Assembly: GCF_017916475.1 (NCBI RefSeq)
Contig: NZ_JAFMTB010000003.1
Coordinates: forward strand, 1-64,000
From: Patulibacter sp. SYSU D01012
Lineage (GTDB): Bacteria; Actinomycetota; Thermoleophilia; Solirubrobacterales; Solirubrobacteraceae
Direction of reading: 5' to 3'
Length of the DNA: 64,000 nucleotides
Made by a program: the position numbers and the translations under genes. Position 1 is the first letter of the stretch. Every line of letters begins with the position of its first letter. Shown piece by piece: positions 30,235-37,509 of this stretch. The notes beneath the pieces are model-generated. The model had not been told where the DNA came from. It saw only the letters and a program-made list of their open reading frames with translations, and made no database searches.

Positions 30235-31662
30235 CTAGACGGCGGCGGGCTCGGGGGTGGCGTCCTGGGCGGCGTCCCAGGACCGGATGTCGACGAAGCG
30301 GCCGGCGATCGCGGCGGCCGCGGCCATCTGCGGGGACACGAGGTGCGTGCGCCCGCCCTTGCCCTGCCGCCCCTGGAAGTTGCGGTTGCTCGTCGACGCG
30401 CAGCGCTCGCCGGGCTGCAGGACGTCGGGGTTCATGCCCAGGCACATCGAGCAGCCGGCGCCGCGCCAGTCGAAGCCGGCCTCGGTGAAGACCTTGTCGA
30501 GGCCGAGCTGCTCGGCGGCGATCTTCACCTGAACCGAGCCGGGGACGACCATCGCGTAGACGTGGTCGGCGACCTTGCGGCCCTGGATGACGTCGGCCGC
30601 GGCCTGCAGGTCGGCCAGGCGGCCGTTCGTGCAGGAGCCGAGGAAGACGCGGTCGATCCGGATGTCCTCGATCCGCTCGCCGCCCTCCAGCCCCATGTAC
30701 TCGAGGGCGCGCTCGGCCTGGCCGCGCTCGGCGGGGTCCTCGAACGACTCGGGCGTCGGCACCGTGCCGTCCACGCCGACGACCATGTCCGGCGTCGTGC
30801 CCCACGTCACGCGCGGCGTCAGCTGGGTGACGTCGACGACGATCTCGCGGTCGAACGTGGCGCCCTCGTCGGTGTAGAGCTGCTTCCACGCCGCGACGGC
30901 GGCGTCCCAGTCGACGCCCTTCGGCGCGCCCGGCTTGCCCTGGACGTAGTCGAAGGTCGTCTGGTCGGGGGCGATCATGCCCGCGCGGCCCCCGCCCTCG
31001 ATCGTCATGTTGCAGATCGTCATGCGGCCCTCCATGGAGAGCTGCTCGATGGCCGGGCCGGCGAACTCGACGACGTGGCCGACGGCGCCGTCGACGCCCA
31101 TCTGGCCGATCGCGCCGAGGATCAGGTCCTTCGCGGTGACGCCGAAGGGCAGGTCGCCCTCGAACGTGATCCGCATGGACTTCGGCTTCTTCTGCACCAG
31201 GCACTGCGTGGCGAGCACGTGCTCGACCTCGGACGTGCCGATGCCGAACGCCAGGCTGCCGAACGCGCCGTGCGTCGCGGTGTGCGAGTCGCCGCAGACG
31301 ATCGTCATGCCCGGCTGCGTCAGGCCCTGCTCGGGCCCGACCACGTGGACGATGCCCTGGCGGTCGGAGCCGAGCGAGAAGACGGGGACGCCGAACTCGG
31401 CGCAGTTCGTCTCGAGCGTCTCGACCTGCTTGCGGGACAGCTCGTCCTTGATGCGCGCCGCGACGGGCGTGCCGTCGGTCGGGACGTTGTGGTCGGCCGT
31501 CGCCATCGTCTTGTCGGGGCGACGGACCGTGCGGCCGGCGAGCCGGAGGCCGTCGAAGGCCTGCGGGCTCGTGACCTCGTGGACCATGTGGAGGTCGATG
31601 TAGAGGAGCCCGTCGGCGACCTCGTGGCTCTCCCAGATCTTGTCGAACAGCGTCTTCGGCAT
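30235..31662 (-). CDS. leuC: 3-isopropylmalate dehydratase, large subunit
   Basis: Catalytic [4Fe-4S] subunit of isopropylmalate isomerase (aconitase family), 475 aa. Cluster cysteines are in FLGSCTNGR and in [42 protein letters not shown] is represented by its intact core, and [15 protein letters not shown] lies at the N-terminus. ATG 31662 is followed immediately by [13 protein letters not shown], the conserved LeuC beginning. A cupin-type regulator gene ends 62 bp upstream on the same strand. Confidence 0.97.
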   Translation of the reverse strand: MPKTLFDKIWESHEVADGLLYIDLHMVHEVTSPQAFDGLRLAGRTVRRPDKTMATADHNVPTDGTPVAARIKDELSRKQVETLETNCAEFGVPVFSLGSDRQGIVHVVGPEQGLTQPGMTIVCGDSHTATHGAFGSLAFGIGTSEVEHVLATQCLVQKKPKSMRITFEGDLPFGVTAKDLILGAIGQMGVDGAVGHVVEFAGPAIEQLSMEGRMTICNMTIEGGGRAGMIAPDQTTFDYVQGKPGAPKGVDWDAAVAAWKQLYTDEGATFDREIVVDVTQLTPRVTWGTTPDMVVGVDGTVPTPESFEDPAERGQAERALEYMGLEGGERIEDIRIDRVFLGSCTNGRLADLQAAADVIQGRKVADHVYAMVVPGSVQVKIAAEQLGLDKVFTEAGFDWRGAGCSMCLGMNPDVLQPGERCASTSNRNFQGRQGKGGRTHLVSPQMAAAAAIAGRFVDIRSWDAAQDATPEPAAV

Positions 31663-31724
31663 TGGCGTGCTTCCGCGGTGGTGTCGGTGGCGGTGAGGGG
31701 AAGGTGGTCGGCGCGACGCGCGCG

Positions 31725-32330
31725 TCAGGAGCGGCGGAGGCCGGCGTTGACGACGGCGAGCATCACGGCGGGCTCAGGGCCCGGGTTCTCGAAGTGGTGC
31801 GGCAGGTCGGCGTCGAACGTGACGCAGTCCCCCTGCTCGAGCGCGTGGTCGACGCCGTCGCAGCAGAGCACCACGCGGCCGCGCTCGACGAGCGCGATCT
31901 CGCGAGTGCCCGGCTCGTGCATCGGCGGGTCGCCGGGGTTGCCCGTGCGGGCGCCGGCGGCCAGCTCGTGCCGCGTCAGCTCGGAGCGCTGCCCGGGCAG
32001 CGGCGCGGTGAGGATCTCGATGACGTGGCCGCGTCCCGGGTCGCCGCCGCGGCGTCGCTGGCCGGGGCGCACGACGGTGACGGAGCCGCCCTCGTCCAGG
32101 CGCAGCAGCTGGCTGAGGCGCAGGTCCAGGCCCTGCGCGATCCGCGCGGCGACCTGCAGCGTCGGCGAGGTCTCTCCCCGCTCCACCTGGCTCAGGGTCG
32201 TCGCGGAGACGCCGCAGCGCTCGGCGAGGTCGCGCAGCGACAGTCCCATGTTGTCCCGCAGCGCGCGGACGCGCGGACCGATCTGGATCCGCTCGTTCTC
32301 CGCCTCGGGGATCGGGGTCGTCGTCGCCAT
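31725..32330 (-). CDS. XRE-family regulator with C-terminal cupin domain
   Basis: 201-aa transcription regulator. An XRE/Cro helix-turn-helix at about 18-73 ([29 protein letters not shown] is covered by this span) precedes a cupin effector domain at about 120-195 ([37 protein letters not shown]). ATG 32330 is preferred over the in-frame ATG at 32354: a TACCGT -10 box ends 8 nt before 32330 and overlaps the upstream ATG. An inverted repeat covers this promoter, suggesting autoregulation. It sits just upstream of leuC-leuD in the same direction, so control of leucine genes is plausible. Confidence 0.82.
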   Translation of the reverse strand: MATTTPIPEAENERIQIGPRVRALRDNMGLSLRDLAERCGVSATTLSQVERGETSPTLQVAARIAQGLDLRLSQLLRLDEGGSVTVVRPGQRRRGGDPGRGHVIEILTAPLPGQRSELTRHELAAGARTGNPGDPPMHEPGTREIALVERGRVVLCCDGVDHALEQGDCVTFDADLPHHFENPGPEPAVMLAVVNAGLRRS

Positions 32331-32336
32331 CTGCCC

Positions 32337-32352
32337 GTACGGTATCACGTAC
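32337..32352. promoter_or_regulatory. Inverted repeat over the regulator's own promoter
   Basis: GTACG (32337-32341) and CGTAC (32348-32352) flank a 6-bp spacer and overlap the TACCGT -10 box (minus strand, 32339-32344) of the XRE-cupin gene. A candidate autoregulatory operator; short arms keep confidence modest. Confidence 0.4.
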
Positions 32353-32421
32353 AAGCGTCCGGGACGACGAACAGCGGTCGGGTCGTCGCGGGGGCCGGGT
32401 GCCGGCCGGGCCGCGGGGCGC

Positions 32422-32985
32422 CTAGGCGCCCGCGTCGTCCGGCGCCGTCGTGCGGCCGCCGCTGAGGGCGTCGAGCAGGGCGAGCGCGGCGTCCGGGTTG
32501 CGCGAGGCCGCCGCGACGACGAGCGCCGGCCGCCCGGCCCCGGTCGCGTTGCGCAGCACGCCGACGACCTTGCCGGCGGGGCTGCGCACCGCCGCGAACG
32601 ACGCCACCTTCTCGCGCTCGCGGGCGTAGCGCTCCAGGTCGAAGAGCCAGCCGCGAGACGCCAGGCCGACGGCCTGGGCGGCCGGCACGGCGAGCACGTC
32701 GCACTCGGCGGACCGCCGGCGGGCCCGCTCGATCACCGCGCGGTCGAAGCGGTCCCCGGCGTCCGGGAACGCGATCGACGACGCCTGGACCTTCGGCCGC
32801 TCGGCGTTGAAGGCGCGCAGGGCGGGGCGCGCCGCCTCGACGTCGCGCTCCCGCCCGCACAGCGTCACGGCACCGATCGCGTCCTTGGCGCGGTCGGGGT
32901 CGTCCCCGCCGCCCCCGCCGCAGCCCGCGAGGGCGGCGGCGAGCAGGAGCGCGGCGGCCGCGCGACGACGGGGAGGACGCGTCAC
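32422..32985 (-). CDS. Small lipoprotein resembling a shortened sugar-type solute-binding protein
   Basis: 187 aa. It has a signal peptide with lipobox LAGC, Cys22 lipidated. The mature part reads like the first lobe of extracellular solute-binding proteins (LRAFNAERPKVQASSIAFPDAGDRF, ECDVLAVPAAQAVGLASRGWLFDLERY as separate blocks), then jumps to a short C-terminal piece (NPDAALALLDALSGG). Typical family members are about 400 aa, so most of the binding lobes are absent. It starts at GTG 32985, 4 nt after the permease stop codon. The frame is intact over its whole length, so it may be a functional remnant; ligand unknown. Confidence 0.65.
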   Translation of the reverse strand: MTRPPRRRAAAALLLAAALAGCGGGGGDDPDRAKDAIGAVTLCGRERDVEAARPALRAFNAERPKVQASSIAFPDAGDRFDRAVIERARRRSAECDVLAVPAAQAVGLASRGWLFDLERYAREREKVASFAAVRSPAGKVVGVLRNATGAGRPALVVAAASRNPDAALALLDALSGGRTTAPDDAGA

Positions 32986-32989
32986 GGGG

Positions 32990-34342
32990 TCAGACCGTCC
33001 CGTGCACGAAGTACCAGACGAACACCGCGCCGACGAGCACGATGAGCGGATGCACCTCGCGCCAGCGGCCGCGCAGGACCGCGATCAGCACGTACAGGAT
33101 GATGCCCGCGCCGACGCCGTTGGCGATGGAGTACGTGAACGGCATCAGGGCGACCGTCGCGAACGCCGGCAGCGCGATGCCGACGTCCTCCCAGTCGATC
33201 GCCGCGACCTGGCTGAGCATGAGCGCGCCGACGACGACGAGCGCCGGGCCGGTGGCCGCCGACGGGATGACCGCCGCGAGCGGGGCGAGGAACATCGCCA
33301 GCAGGAACAGCACGCCGGTGACGACGTTGGCCAGGCCGGTGCGGCCGCCCTGGGCGGCGCCGGCGGTGCTCTCGACGAAGATCGTGTTCGACGAGGCCGA
33401 GGCCGCGCCGCCCGCGATCGCGCCGAACGACTCGACGAGCAGGACGCGGCGCAGCATGGGCAGGCGACCCTGCTCGTCCGTCAGCTCGGCACGGCGGCCG
33501 ACCGCCAGCGCGGTGCCCATCGCGTCGAAGAAGTTGGCCATGAGGACCGCGACGATGACCGCCAGCGCCGCGCCGACCCCGAGCGCGTCGAAGACGTTGA
33601 AGCTGACGTCGCCGACCAGGCCGAAGTCCGGGGTCGCCGTCACGGAGTCGGGCAGCTCCGCCCCGGGCACGGGCGTGCCGCTGGCGAGGCCGTTGATGAT
33701 GATCCCGATGACCGTCGCGGCGACGATGCCGATGAGCAGCGCGCCGGGCACGCCGCGCGCCATGAGCACGGCGATCGCGACGATCGCGACGAGGAAGACG
33801 AACGTGTTCCACGTGGCGAGGTCGCCGTGCAGCGCGACGATCGTGCCGCCGCCCTCCGGGTGCTCGACGATGCCGGCGTTCACCAGGCCGATGAAGGCGA
33901 TGAACAGGCCGATGCCGGCGCCGATCGCCCGCTTCAGCCCGTCGGGGATCGCGTTCATGATCGCCTCGCGCAGGCCCGCGAGGACGAGCACGAGCATGAT
34001 CACGCCCTCGATGACGATGACGCCCATCGCCTCGGGCCACGTCAGGCCCTTCGCCGCGACGAGGGTGAAGGCGACGAAGGCGTTGATGCCCAGACCGGCG
34101 GCGAGGGCCATCGGGACGTTCGCGAAGACGCCCATCGCGATCGTCATCACGCCCGCGACGAGCGCCGTGACGGTCACGAGCTGCGCGTGGTCCAGCTTGG
34201 TCCCCGCGACGTCCGCGACGCCGCCGAGGATCTCTGGGTTGACGATGAGGATGTACGCCATCGTCGCGAACGTCGCCAGGCCCGCCAGCACCTCGGTGCG
34301 GACGGAGCTGCCTCGCTCGCTTATGCGGAAGAAGCGGTCCAT
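32990..34342 (-). CDS. NCS2-family permease, AzgA type (purine transporter)
   Basis: 450-aa polytopic membrane protein of the nucleobase:cation symporter-2 superfamily. It is most like AzgA-type hypoxanthine/guanine/adenine transporters: TEVLAGLATFATMAYILIVNP, AAGLGINAFVAFTLV, and NFFDAMGTALAVGRRAEL, followed by SSNTIFVESTAGAAQGGRTGL. About 12 hydrophobic segments can be seen. ATG 34342 has GAGAGGA as ribosome-binding site; the longer frame upstream is non-conserved. A TAGCCT -10 box abutting a perfect palindrome lies about 75 bp upstream. The lipoprotein gene follows after 4 nt. Confidence 0.9.
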   Translation of the reverse strand: MDRFFRISERGSSVRTEVLAGLATFATMAYILIVNPEILGGVADVAGTKLDHAQLVTVTALVAGVMTIAMGVFANVPMALAAGLGINAFVAFTLVAAKGLTWPEAMGVIVIEGVIMLVLVLAGLREAIMNAIPDGLKRAIGAGIGLFIAFIGLVNAGIVEHPEGGGTIVALHGDLATWNTFVFLVAIVAIAVLMARGVPGALLIGIVAATVIGIIINGLASGTPVPGAELPDSVTATPDFGLVGDVSFNVFDALGVGAALAVIVAVLMANFFDAMGTALAVGRRAELTDEQGRLPMLRRVLLVESFGAIAGGAASASSNTIFVESTAGAAQGGRTGLANVVTGVLFLLAMFLAPLAAVIPSAATGPALVVVGALMLSQVAAIDWEDVGIALPAFATVALMPFTYSIANGVGAGIILYVLIAVLRGRWREVHPLIVLVGAVFVWYFVHGTV

Positions 34343-34413
34343 GGGTCCTCTCGGGGCGAGGAGGGGATGAGAGCGGCGCCGGTCCGGGCCCCGACCGCCC
34401 CGACGCGCCCCCA

Positions 34414-34419
34414 AGGCTA
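34414..34419 (-). promoter_or_regulatory. Probable -10 box of the purine-type permease gene
   Basis: TAGCCT on the minus strand, one base from the palindrome at 34421-34441; it implies a 5' UTR of about 65 nt. Confidence 0.45.
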
Positions 34420-34420
34420 G

Positions 34421-34441
34421 GGCGATCCGCGGCGGATCGCC
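34421..34441. promoter_or_regulatory. Perfect palindrome upstream of the permease -10 box
   Basis: GGCGATCCGC and GCGGATCGCC arms (10 bp each) about one central base, immediately upstream of the TAGCCT box, i.e. over the -35 region. Further GGGCGATC-like words lie just upstream. Looks like an operator rather than a terminator because of its place. Confidence 0.5.
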
Positions 34442-34508
34442 CGCCCGGGCGACGCTCCGATCGCCCGCACCGGGCCTGTGCGCGCCCCCGGGCCGGCCCC
34501 GGACGCAC

Positions 34509-34541
34509 GACGGCCCCGGACGCAGGGCGCCCGGGGCCGTC
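34509..34541 (-). terminator. Hairpin downstream of the ferritin-like gene
   Basis: 11-bp perfect arms GACGGCCCCGG (34509-34519) and CCGGGGCCGTC (34531-34541) with an 11-nt loop, 54 bp past the stop codon. No T-run. Confidence 0.6.
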
Positions 34542-34595
34542 GGGTGGAGGACCGCCGGCGTGCCGCGGGGGACGGCGCGCCGGGGCGTGCGGCGG

Positions 34596-35321
34596 CTAGA
34601 TCTTCTTCGTGTCGATGCTGCTCGCGACGACGAGACCGGTGCCGCCGACGACCTTGAGGACCGTCTTCTCGGTCTTCGGCTTGTCGAAGGAGAACGGCGC
34701 GGGCTGGGCGCTCTTGGCGGCCCCCGGGGCGGCGCCGCCCAGCAGGACGCGGATCCACGCGGCGTGGCGGGCCTCGACGGAGTGGATCGACAGCGCGGCC
34801 TGCACGAACGCGCGCGTCTTCAGGTTCGGGCCCTGGCCGGCGTAGGCGGCGACGCCCGTGTCCTCGAGCGCGAGGGCCGTCGGACCGAAGCTGGCCGGGG
34901 CGATCGCCTTGGCGACGGCGTCCAGGTCGAGCTTCGGCGCCTTGATGGCCGCCTTGCCCAGGCCCTTCTCCAGGAACTTGACGTGGTCGGCCTCGTGCTT
35001 GCCGACGACGGCGGAGAACTGCGCGAGCTCCGGGGTGGCGAACTGGTTCTGCTTGTTCGCCGCGTCGTAGAACGCCGCCTCGAGGTACTCGAGCGTCAGC
35101 GCGTAGTTGAGGATCTTGACGTCGTTCTTCTTCGACGGCTTCTTCGTCGAGATCGTCGCGCTGGCGAGCGACGGCAGGCCGAACACGCCGAGACCGACGG
35201 CGCCGGCGCCGGCGAGGGCGCCGTTGCGGAGGAAGGTGCTGCGGTCGATGCCCGCCGCCTCGGCGGCCTCGCGGACGTCGCCGTCGACGTCGAGCTTCTC
35301 GAGATCGATCTGCTGGGACAC
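34596..35321 (-). CDS. Ferritin-like domain protein, probably exported
   Basis: 241 aa. The N-terminus carries DRSTFLRNGALAGAGAVGLG, a Tat-like export segment although the two arginines (27 and 32) are not adjacent. The mature part is a ferritin_2-type four-helix bundle with candidate metal ligands in LTLEYLEAAFY, GKHEADHVKFLEK, LALEDTGVAAY and SIHSVEARHAAWIR. Such proteins are frequent in Solirubrobacterales; the role (metal or redox) is unknown. The start is GTG 35321 with AGGAG about 8 nt upstream. The short mature tail is Lys/Pro-rich. It stands alone as a monocistronic gene. Confidence 0.82.
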   Translation of the reverse strand: MSQQIDLEKLDVDGDVREAAEAAGIDRSTFLRNGALAGAGAVGLGVFGLPSLASATISTKKPSKKNDVKILNYALTLEYLEAAFYDAANKQNQFATPELAQFSAVVGKHEADHVKFLEKGLGKAAIKAPKLDLDAVAKAIAPASFGPTALALEDTGVAAYAGQGPNLKTRAFVQAALSIHSVEARHAAWIRVLLGGAAPGAAKSAQPAPFSFDKPKTEKTVLKVVGGTGLVVASSIDTKKI

Positions 35322-35447
35322 GGGAACTCCTCGTGGTATCCGGGGGACGAGCCGACCGGCTGGCCGGCTCGGTGTTCTCCCCTAGGAACGAGGTGCCGCG
35401 GGATCCGGATGCACCCGGACGCGCGATCGGCGGTGTACGGGCGACGC

Positions 35448-37091
35448 CTACGGGGCGGCGACCGCCGCGTCGCCCTGCGGCCGCGGGCCGGCGACGCGCC
35501 GCACGCCCAGGTTGAGGGCGCGCAGGTACGCGATGGCGGACGCCCGCAGGGTGTCGGTGTCGACGCCCTGGCCGGCGGCCGTGATCCGCTCGCCGCCGGT
35601 GACGCCCGGGATGTCCCAGCGCTCCGCCGATCCGGGGGTGCCGAGCTCGAGCACGACGGACGCCTGCGCCAGCGCGTCCTGCCCGCCGGTGACGGACGCC
35701 ACCCGGTAGTCGCGCAGCCGGGCGTCGACGCCCAGGGCGGAGTCGAGCGCGCGGAACACGGCGTCGACCGGGCCGTCGCCGGTGAACGACCCGGTCACGC
35801 GGCCGCGGGCCGCGCTCTCCAGGACGACGGTGGCGTGCGGCGGCCGGGCGTCGCGGACCTCGACGGTGTAGTCCACAAGGACGAGGTCGTCGTCCTCCCC
35901 CGCCTCCAGCTCGTCGGCGACCAGCGCCTCCAGGTCCATCGCCGTCACGGTCTTCTTGCGGTCGGCGAGCACCTTGAACGCGTCGAACGCGCGGCGCAGC
36001 TCCTGGCCGTCGACCGGGTGCCCGAGCCGCGCGAGCGCGTCCTTGAGCGCTGCGCGCCCGGAGTGCTTGCCCAGGACGAGCTGCTCGGCATCGTCGATGC
36101 CGACGGACGCCGGGTCCATGATCTCGAAGGTCGAGCGGTCCTTCAGCACGCCGTCCTGGTGGATCCCGGACTCGTGCGAGAACGCGTTGCGCCCGACGAT
36201 CGCCTTGTTCGGCTGGACGGCGTAGCCCGTCAGGCGGGAGACGAGGCGGCTCGTGCGGGCGATCTCCGTCGTCACCGCGCCGGTGGCGTACCCCAGCCGG
36301 TCGCCGCGGGTCGCGAGCAGCATGATGAGCTCCTCGAGGGCGGTGTTGCCGGCACGCTCACCGATGCCGTTGACCGCGCACTCGACCTGCCGCGCCCCGG
36401 CCCCCAGGCCGGCGAGCGAGTTCGCGACGGCCAGGCCGAGGTCGTCGTGGCAGTGGACGGAGAGGACGACGTCGCGCAGGCCGGGTGCGTGCTCGTACAG
36501 GCGGCGCAGGAACGCGGCGTACTCGTCGGGGGTGGCGTAGCCGACGGTGTCGGGGACGTTGATCGTGGTCGCGCCCTCGTCGATCGCCACCTGGATCACC
36601 TGGGCGGTGAACTCGACGTCGGCGCGGGTGGCGTCCATCGGGCTGAACTCGACGTCGTCGACGAGCGAGCGGGCATGCGCCACCGCCGCCTTGGCGCCCT
36701 CGAGCACGTCGGCGCGCGTGTTGCGCATCTGGTGCTCGATGTGGATGTCCGACGTCGAGATGAACGTGTGGATGCGGCCGCGGCCCTCGGCGGCGGCCTC
36801 GCGGACCGCCTCGCCGGCGCGCTCGATGTCGCCGGCCTGCGCGCGGGCGAGCGCCGCGATCGTCGGCCGCGAGCCGCCCAGGTCGGCGCGCGCGATCGCG
36901 CGGACGGCCTCGAAGTCGCCGGGCGAGGCGATCGGGAAGCCGGCCTCGATGACGTCGACGCCCAGGCGCGCGAGCTGGTGGGCGATCTCGAGCTTCTCGC
37001 CGGCGTTCAGCGAGATGCCGGGCGACTGCTCGCCGTCGCGCAGCGTCGTGTCGAAGATGATGACCCGGTCGGGGCCGGCGGGGGTGCTCAT
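35448..37091 (-). CDS. leuA: 2-isopropylmalate synthase
   Basis: First committed enzyme of leucine synthesis, condensing acetyl-CoA with 2-oxoisovalerate; 547 aa. DRE-TIM barrel: IIFDTTLRDGEQSPGISLN, FISTSDIHIEHQMRN, VHCHDDLGLAVANSLAG and NGIGERAGNTALEE. Then the linker with NAFSHESGIHQDGVLK and HSGRAALKDAL, and a C-terminal LeuA regulatory domain (about 390-525) that normally binds leucine for feedback inhibition. ATG 37091 has AGGAG 10 nt upstream; an upstream in-frame start at 37160 would read through the leader. A leucine-rich leader ORF precedes it. Confidence 0.96.
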   Translation of the reverse strand: MSTPAGPDRVIIFDTTLRDGEQSPGISLNAGEKLEIAHQLARLGVDVIEAGFPIASPGDFEAVRAIARADLGGSRPTIAALARAQAGDIERAGEAVREAAAEGRGRIHTFISTSDIHIEHQMRNTRADVLEGAKAAVAHARSLVDDVEFSPMDATRADVEFTAQVIQVAIDEGATTINVPDTVGYATPDEYAAFLRRLYEHAPGLRDVVLSVHCHDDLGLAVANSLAGLGAGARQVECAVNGIGERAGNTALEELIMLLATRGDRLGYATGAVTTEIARTSRLVSRLTGYAVQPNKAIVGRNAFSHESGIHQDGVLKDRSTFEIMDPASVGIDDAEQLVLGKHSGRAALKDALARLGHPVDGQELRRAFDAFKVLADRKKTVTAMDLEALVADELEAGEDDDLVLVDYTVEVRDARPPHATVVLESAARGRVTGSFTGDGPVDAVFRALDSALGVDARLRDYRVASVTGGQDALAQASVVLELGTPGSAERWDIPGVTGGERITAAGQGVDTDTLRASAIAYLRALNLGVRRVAGPRPQGDAAVAAP

Positions 37092-37099
37092 GGCAGCGG

Positions 37100-37106
37100 T
37101 GCTCCT
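37100..37106 (-). promoter_or_regulatory. leuA ribosome-binding site, complementary to the leader's Leu codons
   Basis: On the mRNA strand this is AGGAGCA, the Shine-Dalgarno of leuA. It is the exact complement of TGCTCCT at 37183-37189 inside the leader ORF's CTG-CTC-CTC run. Pairing would hide the site unless a ribosome sits on the Leu codons. Confidence 0.6.
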
Positions 37107-37163
37107 GTGGTGTGTCCTGCGGTTCCTCGGCTGTGGTTCGCGGCTACGTGCGGCCGCCACGCG

Positions 37164-37220
37164 CTATTCCCCCCGGAGGGGGAGGAGCAGTCGAAGGAGG
37201 GTGTGCAGGCGGAGCGCCAT
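37164..37220 (-). CDS. leuL: Leucine-rich leader peptide of leuA (18 aa)
   Basis: The ORF reads MALRLHTLLRLLLPLRGE: 8 leucines in 18 codons (CTC five times, CTG twice, CTT once), the hallmark of ribosome-mediated control by leucine supply. The stop codon (TAG) is 72 nt before the leuA ATG. A TACGCT -10 box ends 11 nt before the ATG, so the leader would be translated from an almost leaderless transcript. The region between leader and leuA can form GCGGC/GCCGC hairpins. Leu-rich leaders before leuA are known from other actinobacteria (established knowledge); this one was found by reading the sequence. Confidence 0.8.
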   Translation of the reverse strand: MALRLHTLLRLLLPLRGE

Positions 37221-37231
37221 GGACCACCGCG

Positions 37232-37237
37232 AGCGTA
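37232..37237 (-). promoter_or_regulatory. Probable -10 box of the leuL-leuA transcript
   Basis: TACGCT on the minus strand, 11 nt before the leader ATG; matches the TANNNT boxes seen elsewhere in the window. Confidence 0.45.
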
Positions 37238-37280
37238 GCAGCGGCGGCCGGTCCGCTCCCGGCTTCGCCGGCTGCGGACC

Positions 37281-37507
37281 TCTCCGGGTGCCCCGAGCCC
37301 CGCCGCCCGGACCGCGGGTCCGACGCCGAGACGCTCGGGGCGGGGCCCGGCTCCCTCTCCGGGTGCCCCGAGCCTCGCCGCCCCGGACCGCGGGTCCGAC
37401 GCCGAGACGCTCGGGGCGGGGCCCGGCCCCCTCTCCGGGTGCCCCGAGCCTCGCCGCCCCGGACCGCGGGTCCGACGCCGAGACGCTCGGGGCGGGCCCC
37501 GGCCCCC
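37281..37507. repeat. Three tandem ~76-bp repeats between serA and the leuA leader
   Basis: Units begin at 37281, 37356 and 37432 (75, 76 and 76 bp) and are nearly identical; units 2 and 3 are almost exact copies. Each holds a nested inverted repeat: outer CCCCGAGC/GCTCGGGG, inner GGACC/GGTCC around GCG. There are no spacers between units and no ORF with coding character. The array begins 2 nt after the serA stop codon and ends about 60 bp from the leuA leader ATG. It could act as a triple terminator, a structured RNA, or a repetitive extragenic element. Confidence 0.85.
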
Positions 37508-37509
37508 TC

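Noticed and set aside
31725-32354. Alternative XRE-cupin start at ATG 32354
   Set aside because: This ATG lies upstream of the probable -10 box and partly within the inverted repeat; the extra residues are not part of the helix-turn-helix domain.
37281-37507. Possible CRISPR array
   Set aside because: The three units are directly adjacent with no unique spacers and are too long for CRISPR repeats; no cas genes nearby.
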